Source: Gammaproteobacteria bacterium (GTDB taxonomy: Bacteria > Pseudomonadota > Gammaproteobacteria > JAJPIJ01). From it: a DNA stretch of 53,407 nt. Each line of letters begins with the position of its first letter. Within the stretch, counting starts at the first letter, position 1. The notes beneath the pieces are model-generated. The model saw nothing but the letters and a program-made list of their open reading frames with translations. It ran no database searches and was not told the origin of the DNA. This document shows positions 26,708 through 34,993 of this stretch, in pieces. A program made the translations under genes and the position numbers. The stretch lies in assembly GCA_022071965.1 (NCBI GenBank), contig JAJVIQ010000030.1, positions 1 through 53,407 on the forward strand, written 5' to 3'.

Positions 26708-29700
26708 CTATTGGCGCAGCACCTTCACGTCGTCGATGCCGGCCTCCACGAGACTGGCGCTGCCGGCGTCGGCGGCCTCGATCAGCAGGCGCACGGTCTC
26801 ACCGGCATGGGCGTTCAGGCTCACGGAAGCCACGCCCCATGCCGCGTCCTGGTTGACCGCCGCGCCCAACTCCGCGAAGACCGTCGTCGTGGTCGTCGCG
26901 CCGACGACCTTCACGCGCAGGAAGTCGGCGTTGGTGCTGTTGCTTCCGTGGGCGAGGTAGTAGCGGAACGTGAGGCTCAGGGTCGCCCCGGCGGGCAGGG
27001 TGATCGCGGGCGAGCGGATCGAGGTCACGCCGCTGTCGATGTCGTGGGCGCCCGCGGACGCGCCGGCGAGCCGCCCGGTGACGAGGTCGTTGACGCCGCT
27101 CGTCGTGATGCCGAGCTGCTTCACGCCGAGAGAGTTCGTCGCCTCCGGATCGCCGCGTTCCCAGCGCCCGGTCGTGGCCGTATCCGTGCCGGCCGGGTTC
27201 GCGCTCCAGCCCTTGTCGGTCTCGAAGTCATCGGCGAACACCACCGGCTGGCCGGCCGCGCCGGTGGCGAACACCAGATCGTCGTGGTCCTCGTAGGAGC
27301 CGGGTCCGCAGGGCGCGGCGTCGCGCTGGTAGCGGAACCGCGCCCGCACGGCCTGCAGCGTGCCGGCGGGCAGCGTGTAGGAGGCCGAGAGGGTCTGCGC
27401 GCCGGGCACGGCCGGGGTCAACGTGGTGAGGTAGGTCCAGCTCGGGCTCCGGGCGTTGGCCGTGTAATAGAGATCCAGCTTGTCCGCGGATGGCGTCGTC
27501 CATGCCCACACGCCGGCATCGATGCGCACGCTCTTTCCGGGCGCAAGCGGCGTGCCGTCCGTGGTCGAGACGCGGAGGCTCTCGAGTGATTCGTCGACGT
27601 GGAAGGTGCCGGAGGTGCCGTCGGCGCAGGAGTTGTTGATCGTATTGGGCGCGTTCGGCTCCGGACCCTTGCCGTCGCGGCCGGTGAGCAGCGTGCCGGA
27701 GTCGCATGACTTCTCCACCGTGCCGCACATGGGCGCCTTCAGGGCGGCATCGTACGCGGCCTGGCCGCCGGCGTTGCTCACCGTCACCGTGACTGCCGCG
27801 CTGGCGCCGGCGTTGCCCGCGGCGTCGTAGGCCCTGGCGGTGATCGAATGCGCGGCGCTGCTGACTGTCGTGGTGTCCCACGGGAATTCATACGGCGCGG
27901 TGGAATCCGTGTGCACCAGCGTGCCGTCGACGTAGAGCTCCACCTGCGTCACGCCGACATTGTCGCTCGCCGTCGCACGCACCGTGGTCGTGCCGCTGAC
28001 CGTGGCGCCATTGGCCGGCTCGGTAATCGAGACGGCCGGTGCGGTGGTGTCGCCGCCCCGGCAGGCGGCCGGCACCGCGAAGCCGTTGGTGGGCGTGGTG
28101 CTGGCCGGACCGCCGCTCACGGCATCGGTGCCCAGTCCGAAGGCCGCGAAGGCCTGCCAGACCCGGCAGACGTCCTCGCCGCCGTGCAGATCGGTAGCGG
28201 CCTGGATGATGCCGTCGCGCACCTGCGTGAAGGTCGGATTGCAGGCGGTGTTCTTCAGCCCCTCGTTGACGTAGAGCATCGCGCGCTGGTTGCCGGCGCC
28301 GCCCGTCGCATTGTAGAGGTTCGCATCGAAGCCCCAGTGATCGACCAGCGCCCAGTACACCTCCCACGCGGCCTGCGCCCACACCGAGCCCACGCCGTGC
28401 GGGACCGCCATGCCGTTGATGCTGGCGTAGGTCCACGTGTTGATATTCGGATCGGTGCTGTAACGCTGGGTGCGGATGCCGCCGCCGCCCGGGGGCTGGT
28501 TGAAGGCGTAGGTGCCGATGCCACGCCCGTCCGTACCGCGATCGCCCGGCCGCGCCGTGTACGCCAGCGCCCACCAGTCGCTCAGTCCTTCGCCGGCCTG
28601 CTGGCGGTTGGTGAGGCAGGTCGTGTTCGACGGGCCGCCCACGAGCCGGTTGGAGATGCCGTGTCCGTACTCGTGGATGATGATGCCATTGTCGAAGTCG
28701 CCGTCGCGGTCCGGTGTGGGCGCCGACCACAGGTACATCTGCATGCGCGGCCGCGACCCATCGGGCGGGGTGGAGAAGTTGGCGTTGTTGGTGCCGGACC
28801 CATCCTGCGCCTCGGCGCGCACGTCGTCGTTGCCGAGACCGCCATGACCGTAGTTGTTGACCTGGAAGTTGCCGGCCGCCTCGTCGAAGCCGTACTGGTA
28901 CTGGATGTCGTGGATGAGGTTGTTCCAGTAAAAGAGGTTGGCCACGGCCGCGGGCCGGTAGGTGGCCGGCTCGCGGCCCAGGTCGACGGGGAGATCGAAG
29001 CTGCGGCTGGCGCCGCCGTCGGGACTGGAGCCGGCGTCGGGCGAGTTGTTGGCGTCGACGTCCGTATAGGCGTGCACGTTGTTGCCCTGCGTGGTGTTGA
29101 ACTCGGCGCCGGCCGCGCCGTTGGTGTCGTGCCAGCCATGCGGCGAGGCCGTGGAATCGGCCGGACTGGTCACCAGCACGCGACCGTCGGCGGGGGCCGG
29201 CGGCGTGGCGTGGCTCGGGCTCTGCACGGGTTGCGCGTACACGCGATACTGATCCGCGGCCGTCTGATCGAAGCGCGTCCACACCGTGCCGTCGGTGGCG
29301 TCGACGGTGAAGTCGTAGACGTGCTGCTCGTCGAGCGTGTGGATCTCGAAGTTCCACACCAGGTGCACCACTCCGCGGCGGATCGGCAGCCACATCAGGC
29401 GGCCGTTGATCGGGGCGAGCGAGATCTGATTGGGGTCGACGGCGGCGGCGCCGGGCACCCCCGGGCCCGCCTCGAGCGCCGCCGGCGGCGATGCGAGACC
29501 GATGCCGAGGTGCGCGGCGGCCCTGCCTACCGCCGTGGACAGATCGATGGGCGGCTGCCCTCCCCGATCGAAGAAGGCGTCGGTCGCGCTCACTGCCGCT
29601 GCCAGGTTCGGCATGAAGGCGTTGTTGACGCCGAGGATGCGGCCCTCGCGATTGACGTTCACCTGCAGCTGCGCGCCGTAGACCGGCCGCCCCTGGTGCA

Positions 29701-30154
29701 TCTGGCGCAGGTAGACGTGCGTGGCGCCGGTCACCGGCGAGTAGACCTCGTCGGTGACCTCGTAGCCCGCGAGGTCCTCGGGGCTGAGGGCGAGCGAGGC
29801 GGCGTTCGCCTCGAGATACTCCAGCGCGATCGTTTGCGCGTCCTTGCCCGGCTGCTCGTCGGTGAGATAGCCGCCCCGCCGCGACAGCGAACGCACCGCG
29901 CCGGTGAGATCGTCATAGGTGACCGCCAGATCGGGCGCCGCGCGCGCCATGTCCGCGACCGCGGCCTCCTGCACAGGCTGCGGCATCCGCCGGAAGCCGC
30001 GGTTGTAGCTGACGCGCGCGTCGTAGTGGCGATCCGCGGTGTCGACCTGCGCGACGGCCGCGGCGCGCGGATCCGCCGTCAGCACCGCGCCCTGCGCGGC
30101 GCCGAGCGCCAACGCGATCAGGAAGGTGCGCGCGGGCCTCGCAGGCACGATCAT
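26708..30154 (-). CDS. Secreted M36 (fungalysin-type) metallopeptidase with C-terminal domains
   Basis: 1148 residues from ATG 30154, where a signal peptide begins (MIVPARPARTFLIALALGAA). A propeptide (FTP/PepSY-like) is followed by the M36 catalytic domain with the zinc site HEYGH at residues 494-498 in IIHEYGHGISNRLVGG and a downstream Glu in GEGLSDWWALAY. About 703-793 is a bacterial Ig-like domain (PAVSITEPANGATVSG, GVTQVELYVDGTLVH), then a domain rich in beta strands, and about 975-1148 a second C-terminal beta domain (VVFADDFETDKGWSANPAGT). It degrades extracellular protein. An open frame continues upstream to 30247 but lacks a signal peptide there. Confidence 0.92.
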   Translation of the reverse strand: MIVPARPARTFLIALALGAAQGAVLTADPRAAAVAQVDTADRHYDARVSYNRGFRRMPQPVQEAAVADMARAAPDLAVTYDDLTGAVRSLSRRGGYLTDEQPGKDAQTIALEYLEANAASLALSPEDLAGYEVTDEVYSPVTGATHVYLRQMHQGRPVYGAQLQVNVNREGRILGVNNAFMPNLAAAVSATDAFFDRGGQPPIDLSTAVGRAAAHLGIGLASPPAALEAGPGVPGAAAVDPNQISLAPINGRLMWLPIRRGVVHLVWNFEIHTLDEQHVYDFTVDATDGTVWTRFDQTAADQYRVYAQPVQSPSHATPPAPADGRVLVTSPADSTASPHGWHDTNGAAGAEFNTTQGNNVHAYTDVDANNSPDAGSSPDGGASRSFDLPVDLGREPATYRPAAVANLFYWNNLIHDIQYQYGFDEAAGNFQVNNYGHGGLGNDDVRAEAQDGSGTNNANFSTPPDGSRPRMQMYLWSAPTPDRDGDFDNGIIIHEYGHGISNRLVGGPSNTTCLTNRQQAGEGLSDWWALAYTARPGDRGTDGRGIGTYAFNQPPGGGGIRTQRYSTDPNINTWTYASINGMAVPHGVGSVWAQAAWEVYWALVDHWGFDANLYNATGGAGNQRAMLYVNEGLKNTACNPTFTQVRDGIIQAATDLHGGEDVCRVWQAFAAFGLGTDAVSGGPASTTPTNGFAVPAACRGGDTTAPAVSITEPANGATVSGTTTVRATASDNVGVTQVELYVDGTLVHTDSTAPYEFPWDTTTVSSAAHSITARAYDAAGNAGASAAVTVTVSNAGGQAAYDAALKAPMCGTVEKSCDSGTLLTGRDGKGPEPNAPNTINNSCADGTSGTFHVDESLESLRVSTTDGTPLAPGKSVRIDAGVWAWTTPSADKLDLYYTANARSPSWTYLTTLTPAVPGAQTLSASYTLPAGTLQAVRARFRYQRDAAPCGPGSYEDHDDLVFATGAAGQPVVFADDFETDKGWSANPAGTDTATTGRWERGDPEATNSLGVKQLGITTSGVNDLVTGRLAGASAGAHDIDSGVTSIRSPAITLPAGATLSLTFRYYLAHGSNSTNADFLRVKVVGATTTTTVFAELGAAVNQDAAWGVASVSLNAHAGETVRLLIEAADAGSASLVEAGIDDVKVLRQ

Positions 30155-30846
30155 CCGCCACCTCGGCCTGCGTCGGGGGCACGGCGTTGCGGCAGCCTTC
30201 GCGCAGCCTTCTCGCATGGAATCCCTCTTCCCAGGGTTCGCGCGCATGGAGGGAGAGCTCCCGCCCTCCCTGGCCTGATCTGAACCTAGGCACCGGCCGC
30301 GCCCAAGTCAAGGCGACCGGGTTTCCTCGTCCCGGCAATTCGTGCCCGCGAGCCTCGCCGCCGCGGCATGCTGCATGGGGAGCACTTCCCTCTCTACAGA
30401 GGATATGGGCCTTCCGTCCGCGATTCTGCGACTGCTCCGCCAGTTCGCGCGCGGGCGTGGGTGGCCTAGACGGCTCGACGCACGGCCGTTCCGCACAAAC
30501 TGGAGCCGCCATCGCCGACACCTCCCGCGCTCACGCATTTCGCCTGCGGCATCGGCATGGTGACCGGTCGGCGGCAAGGCCGTCAGTCCTCGTCCCGAGA
30601 CGGGATCAGATCGCGCTGCTCGCGCATGATGCCGGTGAGGATGCATGCGGTCGCCGCCACGACCGGCAGCAGGTGGCCAGTGATCACGTCCGGCGTTGCC
30701 ACGCATGCGATGACGAGGCGCGGGCCCTCGCGGGCGCGCGTGGCCGGGCGGGGCCTGCGATATACTCCGCGGACCATCGCCCTGTCGGTTCTCGTTCCCC
30801 ACGTCCGGCCCGTGGCGATCGCCAGGTCATCAGATCCAGTCCACTC
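30155..30846. other. Intergenic region upstream of the M36 and phosphorylase genes
   Basis: About 690 bases. TATACT at 30761-30766 may be a -10 element for the phosphorylase gene. A minus-strand segment near 30589-30690 encodes a hydrophobic stretch (LLPVVAATACILTGIM) that could be a small membrane peptide, but there is no ribosome site. Otherwise nothing recognisable. Confidence 0.4.
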
Positions 30847-31641
30847 ATGAGCATGATCCGAAGCGATGCGGTATACGCGGAATCCTCGGCCTTCACCGCG
30901 GAGGGTCTGCTGCGCGAGGCCCGACGGCAGAAGGGTCTGCCGGCGGTGCCGGTGCCGCCGGTGTGCGTGCTCGATCCGGACGGCGATGTCGTGCGGATGC
31001 TGCGCGATTCGGGACACGCGCAGCGTGACGGCAACTGGCCCTGTTACCACACGGAGCTGTTCCGATCCCGGATCGACGGGGCGCAGGTCGGTGTGATCGG
31101 CTGCGCCGTGGGCGCGCCCTTCGCGGTGCTGGTGGCCGAGGAACTGTTCGCCTCGGGCTGCGAGTTGCTGATCAGCATCACCTCCGCCGGACAGCTTTCC
31201 ACGGGGTTCGGTCCCCCGCCGTATTTCATACTGATCGCATCGGCGTGGCGCGACGAGGGCACGAGTCATCACTACCTGCCGGCGGGCGACCGGGTGGAGC
31301 TCGACCCGGCGCTGTTCGAGTTCGCGCGCGGCGTGACTCGGCAGAACGGGGTGCCGATCTACGTCGGCGAGACCTGGACGACCGACGCGCCGTTTCGCGA
31401 GACCGCCTCGGCCATCGCGCACTTCCGCGACCGCGGCGCGGCGGCCGTGGAGATGGAGGCGGCGGCGCTCTATGCCTTTGCCCGCGCGCGCGGCCGCCCG
31501 GTCGTCTGCTACGCCCACGTCACCAACCAGATGGCGGCGCGCGACGGGGACTTCGAGAAGGGCCGCGACAACGGCGCGCACGACGCCCTGGAGATCGTTC
31601 GGTTGACGATGAAGGCGTGGATGGCGCGCCCGAGACCCTGA
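30847..31641 (+). CDS. Nucleoside phosphorylase family protein
   Basis: 264 residues. The PNP/UDP phosphorylase fold is shown by VGVIGCAVGAPFAVLVAEEL, LLISITSAGQLS, and AAVEMEAAALYAFARARGRP, where EMEAAAL is the nucleoside-binding block. DAPFRETASAIAHFRDRG fits the same family. The protein phosphorolyses a purine or pyrimidine nucleoside in the cytoplasm, though the start resembles the less-studied members without assigned substrate. The frame is open for 220 further codons upstream, but those are unlike the family; ATG 30847 is the natural start. Confidence 0.85.
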   Translation: MSMIRSDAVYAESSAFTAEGLLREARRQKGLPAVPVPPVCVLDPDGDVVRMLRDSGHAQRDGNWPCYHTELFRSRIDGAQVGVIGCAVGAPFAVLVAEELFASGCELLISITSAGQLSTGFGPPPYFILIASAWRDEGTSHHYLPAGDRVELDPALFEFARGVTRQNGVPIYVGETWTTDAPFRETASAIAHFRDRGAAAVEMEAAALYAFARARGRPVVCYAHVTNQMAARDGDFEKGRDNGAHDALEIVRLTMKAWMARPRP

Positions 31642-31871
31642 GGAAGGAAAATGCAATGGCGCCTCATGCCCGCGAGGCCATGTATCACGCGCCGCATGAG
31701 GAGCACCTGCCGACGTGGTACGCCCATGCGCGTCGACCTCGCCCGGGGAGCGTCCGGCATCGGGGCGCGGCTGCGCTTTCCGGTGTCCTGTACCTGTTCT
31801 AGACTGGCGGCGGACGTCGGGATGTTCCGCTTGCCGTTGCGGCAGCGGCTGCGTCCGTACAGGGAGTCGCC

Positions 31872-32675
31872 ATGTCGTTACTTTCGATGCTGCAGGCGGA
31901 GCACGGGAACCTGGCCAGGCTGCTCAACGTGGCCGAGGGCGAGTTGCTCAAGATCGAGAATGGAGGGGACTGCGATCGCGGCCTGCTGCGCGCCGTGGCC
32001 GAGTACTTTCGCGAGTATCCGGAGCAGTGCCATCACCCGAAGGAGGACCTCGCCCTCGCCAGGCTTCGACAGCGCGGCGTTCTCGACCCCGGGCTTGCCG
32101 AAGGCGTGGCCAGGGAGCACGAAGAGCTGCGCCTGCTCAACGAGTCGCTGGCACACGTGCTTGCCGGTGTCGAGGGACGGGAGCGCGGGGAGCTCGGGGC
32201 GGTCCTGCGCCGGTTCATCGATCGCAATCGCGATCACATGCAGCACGAGGAGCGTTCGTTTTTCCCGGTCATGCGCGAGTACCTGGCCGAGGAGGACTGG
32301 GCGGATCTGGAGTTCGATCTCTTCGACCGCGCGGACCCGGTCTTCCACCAGGCAGCAGAGAACAGGTACCGCGTCCTCCTCGATGCAATCCTGGCGATGG
32401 AGGAGCGGCGCGCCGCCGGATCGGATCCGGCGCGGGCGGCGGAAGTATTTCAGTCCGGCGCGATGGATAGGCTTGCGGAGATTACCACCGTGGCGCGGTT
32501 CAACGACCTCGTCGCCGCAGGCCTTCTGCCCGGCGATGCGCATCTGCGTCCGGAGTCGGAGAGGGGATATGTGCTGGAGCGCGGCGGGACGCCGATCATC
32601 ACCATCCCCACGGCCGACGAGCAGTGCGCGGCGTGGTGCGCGTGTTTCTACCTGCTCGGCGCCCATCGCGCGTGA
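31872..32675 (+). CDS. Hemerythrin domain-containing protein with C-terminal extension
   Basis: 267 residues. The N-terminal 150 form a four-helix hemerythrin: H11, H54 and H55 (EQCHHPKEDLALARL), H83 (AREHEELRLL), H122 and H125-E-E (DHMQHEERSFFPVM). Such di-iron bundles bind oxygen or nitric oxide or repair iron-sulfur clusters. About residues 190-267 form an extra domain, with Cys residues in DEQCAAWCACFYL near the end, which I do not recognise. The gene is monocistronic and ends at an inverted-repeat terminator shared with the convergent AhpD-like gene. Confidence 0.88.
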   Translation: MSLLSMLQAEHGNLARLLNVAEGELLKIENGGDCDRGLLRAVAEYFREYPEQCHHPKEDLALARLRQRGVLDPGLAEGVAREHEELRLLNESLAHVLAGVEGRERGELGAVLRRFIDRNRDHMQHEERSFFPVMREYLAEEDWADLEFDLFDRADPVFHQAAENRYRVLLDAILAMEERRAAGSDPARAAEVFQSGAMDRLAEITTVARFNDLVAAGLLPGDAHLRPESERGYVLERGGTPIITIPTADEQCAAWCACFYLLGAHRA

Positions 32676-32752
32676 ACCCGATTGCGAACGGGTCTCTCGT
32701 ATCCGGATGTGCGGGCGGCTGCGGCTGCGTCTGAGGGGAACACAGTCGCGGA

Positions 32753-32799
32753 GATGAGTAGAGGGATGCCGGCGGTTTCCGCCCGCACCCCTCTTCATC
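32753..32799. terminator. Long imperfect inverted repeat, bidirectional terminator
   Basis: GATGAGTAGAGGG/CCCTCTTCATC and GCCGGCGG/CGCCCGC pair across loop TTTC between the convergent hemerythrin and AhpD-like genes. Confidence 0.6.
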
Positions 32800-32856
32800 C
32801 GTCGGAGTCGCCGACCGGCGCGCGAGGCGACGGGTGATCACCGCATGACGGTGCCC

Positions 32857-33402
32857 TCAGGCCGCGACGCGCAGATCGACCCTTGGAAAATCGATCTCGG
32901 TGCCGGCGATGAGGTTGACGTAGTTCGTCAGCACGTTGATCGCGACGTGGGCGACGATCTCGAGGATGAGGCCGTCGTCGATTCCGATCTTTCGCAACGT
33001 CTCGATCTCCGAGGGCGCGACATTGCCGCGATCGCGTGCCACCTGCTGCGCGAAGGCGAGGATCGCAGCGTCCTTCGCGTTTCTGGCACTGCCGCGGCGC
33101 GCCTTGTGCAGTTCCGCTTCCGAAACGCCGAGTCCCTTGCCGAGGGCGGTGTGCGCGCTCAGGCAATAGCCGCAGGCGTTCTCCTGCGCGACGGCCACGG
33201 CGATCAGCTCACGCTGCTGCGCGGACAGGCGCCCGCCCGCGAGCGCCTCGCCGAACTGCAGGTAGCCGTTGAGCGCCGCTGGCGCATTGGCGAGCGTCGT
33301 GAACAGGTTCGGCAGCACGCCGAGCTTGCGCCTGACCTTGGCGAGGGTCTCCGCGGTCCGGGCGTCGGCCCTGGTCGGTTCGAGGGGATGGATGTTGGGC
33401 AT
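32857..33402 (-). CDS. Carboxymuconolactone decarboxylase/AhpD-like protein
   Basis: 181 residues. ELIAVAVAQENACGYCLSAH carries the AhpD-type active site C77-G-Y-C80 and H84, and the N-terminal TLAKVRRKLGVLPNLF and GLILEIVAHVAINVLTNYVN are typical for the peroxidase-like CMD family. Such proteins reduce peroxides with thiols or act in aromatic catabolism. AAAGGAGCC precedes ATG 33402. It is divergent from an AraC regulator; this gene pair is a common arrangement, and the regulator probably controls it. Confidence 0.88.
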   Translation of the reverse strand: MPNIHPLEPTRADARTAETLAKVRRKLGVLPNLFTTLANAPAALNGYLQFGEALAGGRLSAQQRELIAVAVAQENACGYCLSAHTALGKGLGVSEAELHKARRGSARNAKDAAILAFAQQVARDRGNVAPSEIETLRKIGIDDGLILEIVAHVAINVLTNYVNLIAGTEIDFPRVDLRVAA

Positions 33403-33460
33403 GGTGGCTCCTTTCATGGTGGAAGTGGACAGTGGAACGGTTTCGATACGCACGGCCATC

Positions 33461-33491
33461 TTGACAGGCGAGCGTGAACTTATGGCATCAT
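33461..33491 (+). promoter_or_regulatory. Possible promoter for the AraC gene
   Basis: TTGACA at 33461-33466 is a perfect -35 hexamer; the -10 is poor (TATGGC at a short spacing or CATCAT at a long one). It lies 58 bases before the AraC start. Confidence 0.3.
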
Positions 33492-33523
33492 CGCGTCTCG
33501 ATTCCGATACCAGGAGTCTCGCC

Positions 33524-34453
33524 ATGCAGGATCGACTGGCCGCCTTGCTCAGCCGTTTCGAGCTGCGTGCGCGGGTCTTCCAGACCGGGGCGCTCTGCCA
33601 GGCGGTGAGCTTCGATGCTGCCCGGGGGGTCGGGCACATCCACGTGCTCCGCCGCGGCGCGCTGAAGCTCGTCACCTCGGGCGCCCGCCCGCGAACGCTC
33701 GCCGAACCCAGCCTCATCTTCTTCACGCGCCCGGTCACGCACCGTCTCGAGCCGCTGGGGCCCGAAGGTGTCGACCTGGTCTGCGCAACAGTGGAGTTCG
33801 GGGCACCGATGCACAATCCATTGACGCAGGCCGTTCCGCCAATGGTCGTGCTGCCGCTGTCCCGACAGGGCACGTTGTCGGACGCATTGCACCTGCTATT
33901 CCGCGAGGCCACTGCGATCCACTGCGGGCGCCAGGCCGTGCTCGACCGCATGAGCGAGGTCGTGATCATCCTGCTGCTGCGTCACCTCATGGATCAGAAC
34001 CTGGTGAGCTCGGGATTGCTGGCGGGCCTGGCCGATCCGCGGCTGGCGAAGGCGATCAATGCCATGCACGCGCACCCGGCGCGGGCGTGGACGCTCGATG
34101 CTCTCGCGCGCGAGGCGGGGATGTCGCGCGCACGCTTCGCGGTCCGCTTTCGCGGCACCGTGGGGCAGACCTCCGGCAAGTACCTGGGCGAATGGCGTAT
34201 CAGCCTGGCGCAGTCGCTGCTGCGCAAGGGCAAGCCGGTGAAGGTGGTCGCGAGCGAGGTAGGTTACGAAAGCGCCTCTGCGCTGGCGCGCGCGTTCACC
34301 GGCAGGCTGCGGATCTCCCCGACGACGTGGGCGAAGCGGTGCGAGTCCGCGTCCGCGGCAGAGAGCAGGCAAATTGCTAATTCGGGAAAGGGCGAGGGTC
34401 CACGGCCTGCGACGAGGCCGCGGCGCCCGGTGGAGGCGGGCGGAAGGAATTGA
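33524..34453 (+). CDS. AraC family transcriptional regulator
   Basis: 309 residues. The N-terminal half is a cupin_6 sensor (VFQTGALCQAVSFDAARGVG, HIHVLRRGALKLVTSG) and the C-terminal half two helix-turn-helix motifs: WTLDALAREAGMSRARFAVR and KVVASEVGYESASALARAFT. These define the AraC subgroup that usually sits beside a redox enzyme gene. AGGAGTC precedes ATG 33524, which is inside a longer open frame; the upstream part is antisense to the AhpD-like gene. The last 40 residues (after RISPTTWAKR) are an extra basic tail. Confidence 0.9.
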   Translation: MQDRLAALLSRFELRARVFQTGALCQAVSFDAARGVGHIHVLRRGALKLVTSGARPRTLAEPSLIFFTRPVTHRLEPLGPEGVDLVCATVEFGAPMHNPLTQAVPPMVVLPLSRQGTLSDALHLLFREATAIHCGRQAVLDRMSEVVIILLLRHLMDQNLVSSGLLAGLADPRLAKAINAMHAHPARAWTLDALAREAGMSRARFAVRFRGTVGQTSGKYLGEWRISLAQSLLRKGKPVKVVASEVGYESASALARAFTGRLRISPTTWAKRCESASAAESRQIANSGKGEGPRPATRPRRPVEAGGRN

Positions 34454-34497
34454 GCAGCTACGGTCGTGGTGGACGCGACGGGGCCGGCGACAGGACC

Positions 34498-34740
34498 AGG
34501 ACGGTAGCAGCTCGAACACCGGCCGCTGCGGGTGGCTGACCCGATAGACGTAGTGCCCGCCCTCGATCCGATACAGCGGCCGTGTGGCAATCATGGTTTC
34601 GTGGATGAAACGACCGCATATTTCGTACACGGGGCGAGGCAAGCACTCCGGACGAAAGACATGCGCGTCGCGGATCTCGTACTCGCGCGCACCGGTCCCC
34701 GGGTTGCACAGTCTCATGCCGTCGTAGCGTTTTTCTTCAT
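34498..34740 (-). pseudogene. Probably frameshifted small gene of unknown family
   Basis: GGGGGGAACGC precedes ATG 34740, which begins MKKNATTA and stops. The stop overlaps ATG 34717 (ATGA) in another frame that reads RYDGMRLCNPGTGAREYEIR, DAHVFRPECLPRPVYEICGR and PLYRIEGGHYVYRVSHPQRP before losing coherence near the end of the AraC gene. A single-base change in the A5 run would join the two into one N-terminus, so this looks like a gene broken by a frameshift and cut short. A two-ORF leader arrangement is the alternative. No family recognised. Confidence 0.35.
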
Positions 34741-34940
34741 GCGTTCCCCCCTAGGCGCGCATGACTGCAGGATTGAATGCCCTGCGCGCTCCAAGGGGCG
34801 ATTTGACGCTGCAGCACGTTGAAGCGCCATCCGGCCCCTCTTGGGGAGGTCTGGGAAGATCGTACGTGGCTGCCTGAATGGCGGGCGCAAGCGTCGGGGA
34901 CCCTCGGCGCTCGCGATGCGCCGTTCCAGGCGACGCTGAG

Positions 34941-34956
34941 TGGTATGCAACTTGCT
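34941..34956 (+). promoter_or_regulatory. Sigma-54 (RpoN) promoter
   Basis: TGGTATGCAACTTGCT fits the -24/-12 consensus TGGCAC-N5-TTGCW with the obligatory GG-N10-GC spacing. It lies 38 bases upstream of the hybrid kinase start codon. A palindromic GGAGTACTCC follows at 34965-34974. It implies transcription that depends on an enhancer-binding activator. Confidence 0.65.
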
Positions 34957-34993
34957 CAGCTAAGGAGTACTCCCTCCTGCTGCGGGACGCGAC

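Noticed and set aside
27848-30283. Long plus-strand open frame (about 811 codons)
   Set aside because: Antisense of the M36 peptidase gene; composition is unlike a protein and no ribosome site.
30589-30690. Hydrophobic mini-ORF (LLPVVAATACILTGIM) on the minus strand
   Set aside because: Only a GTG start without ribosome site; too little to support a gene, noted in the gap description.
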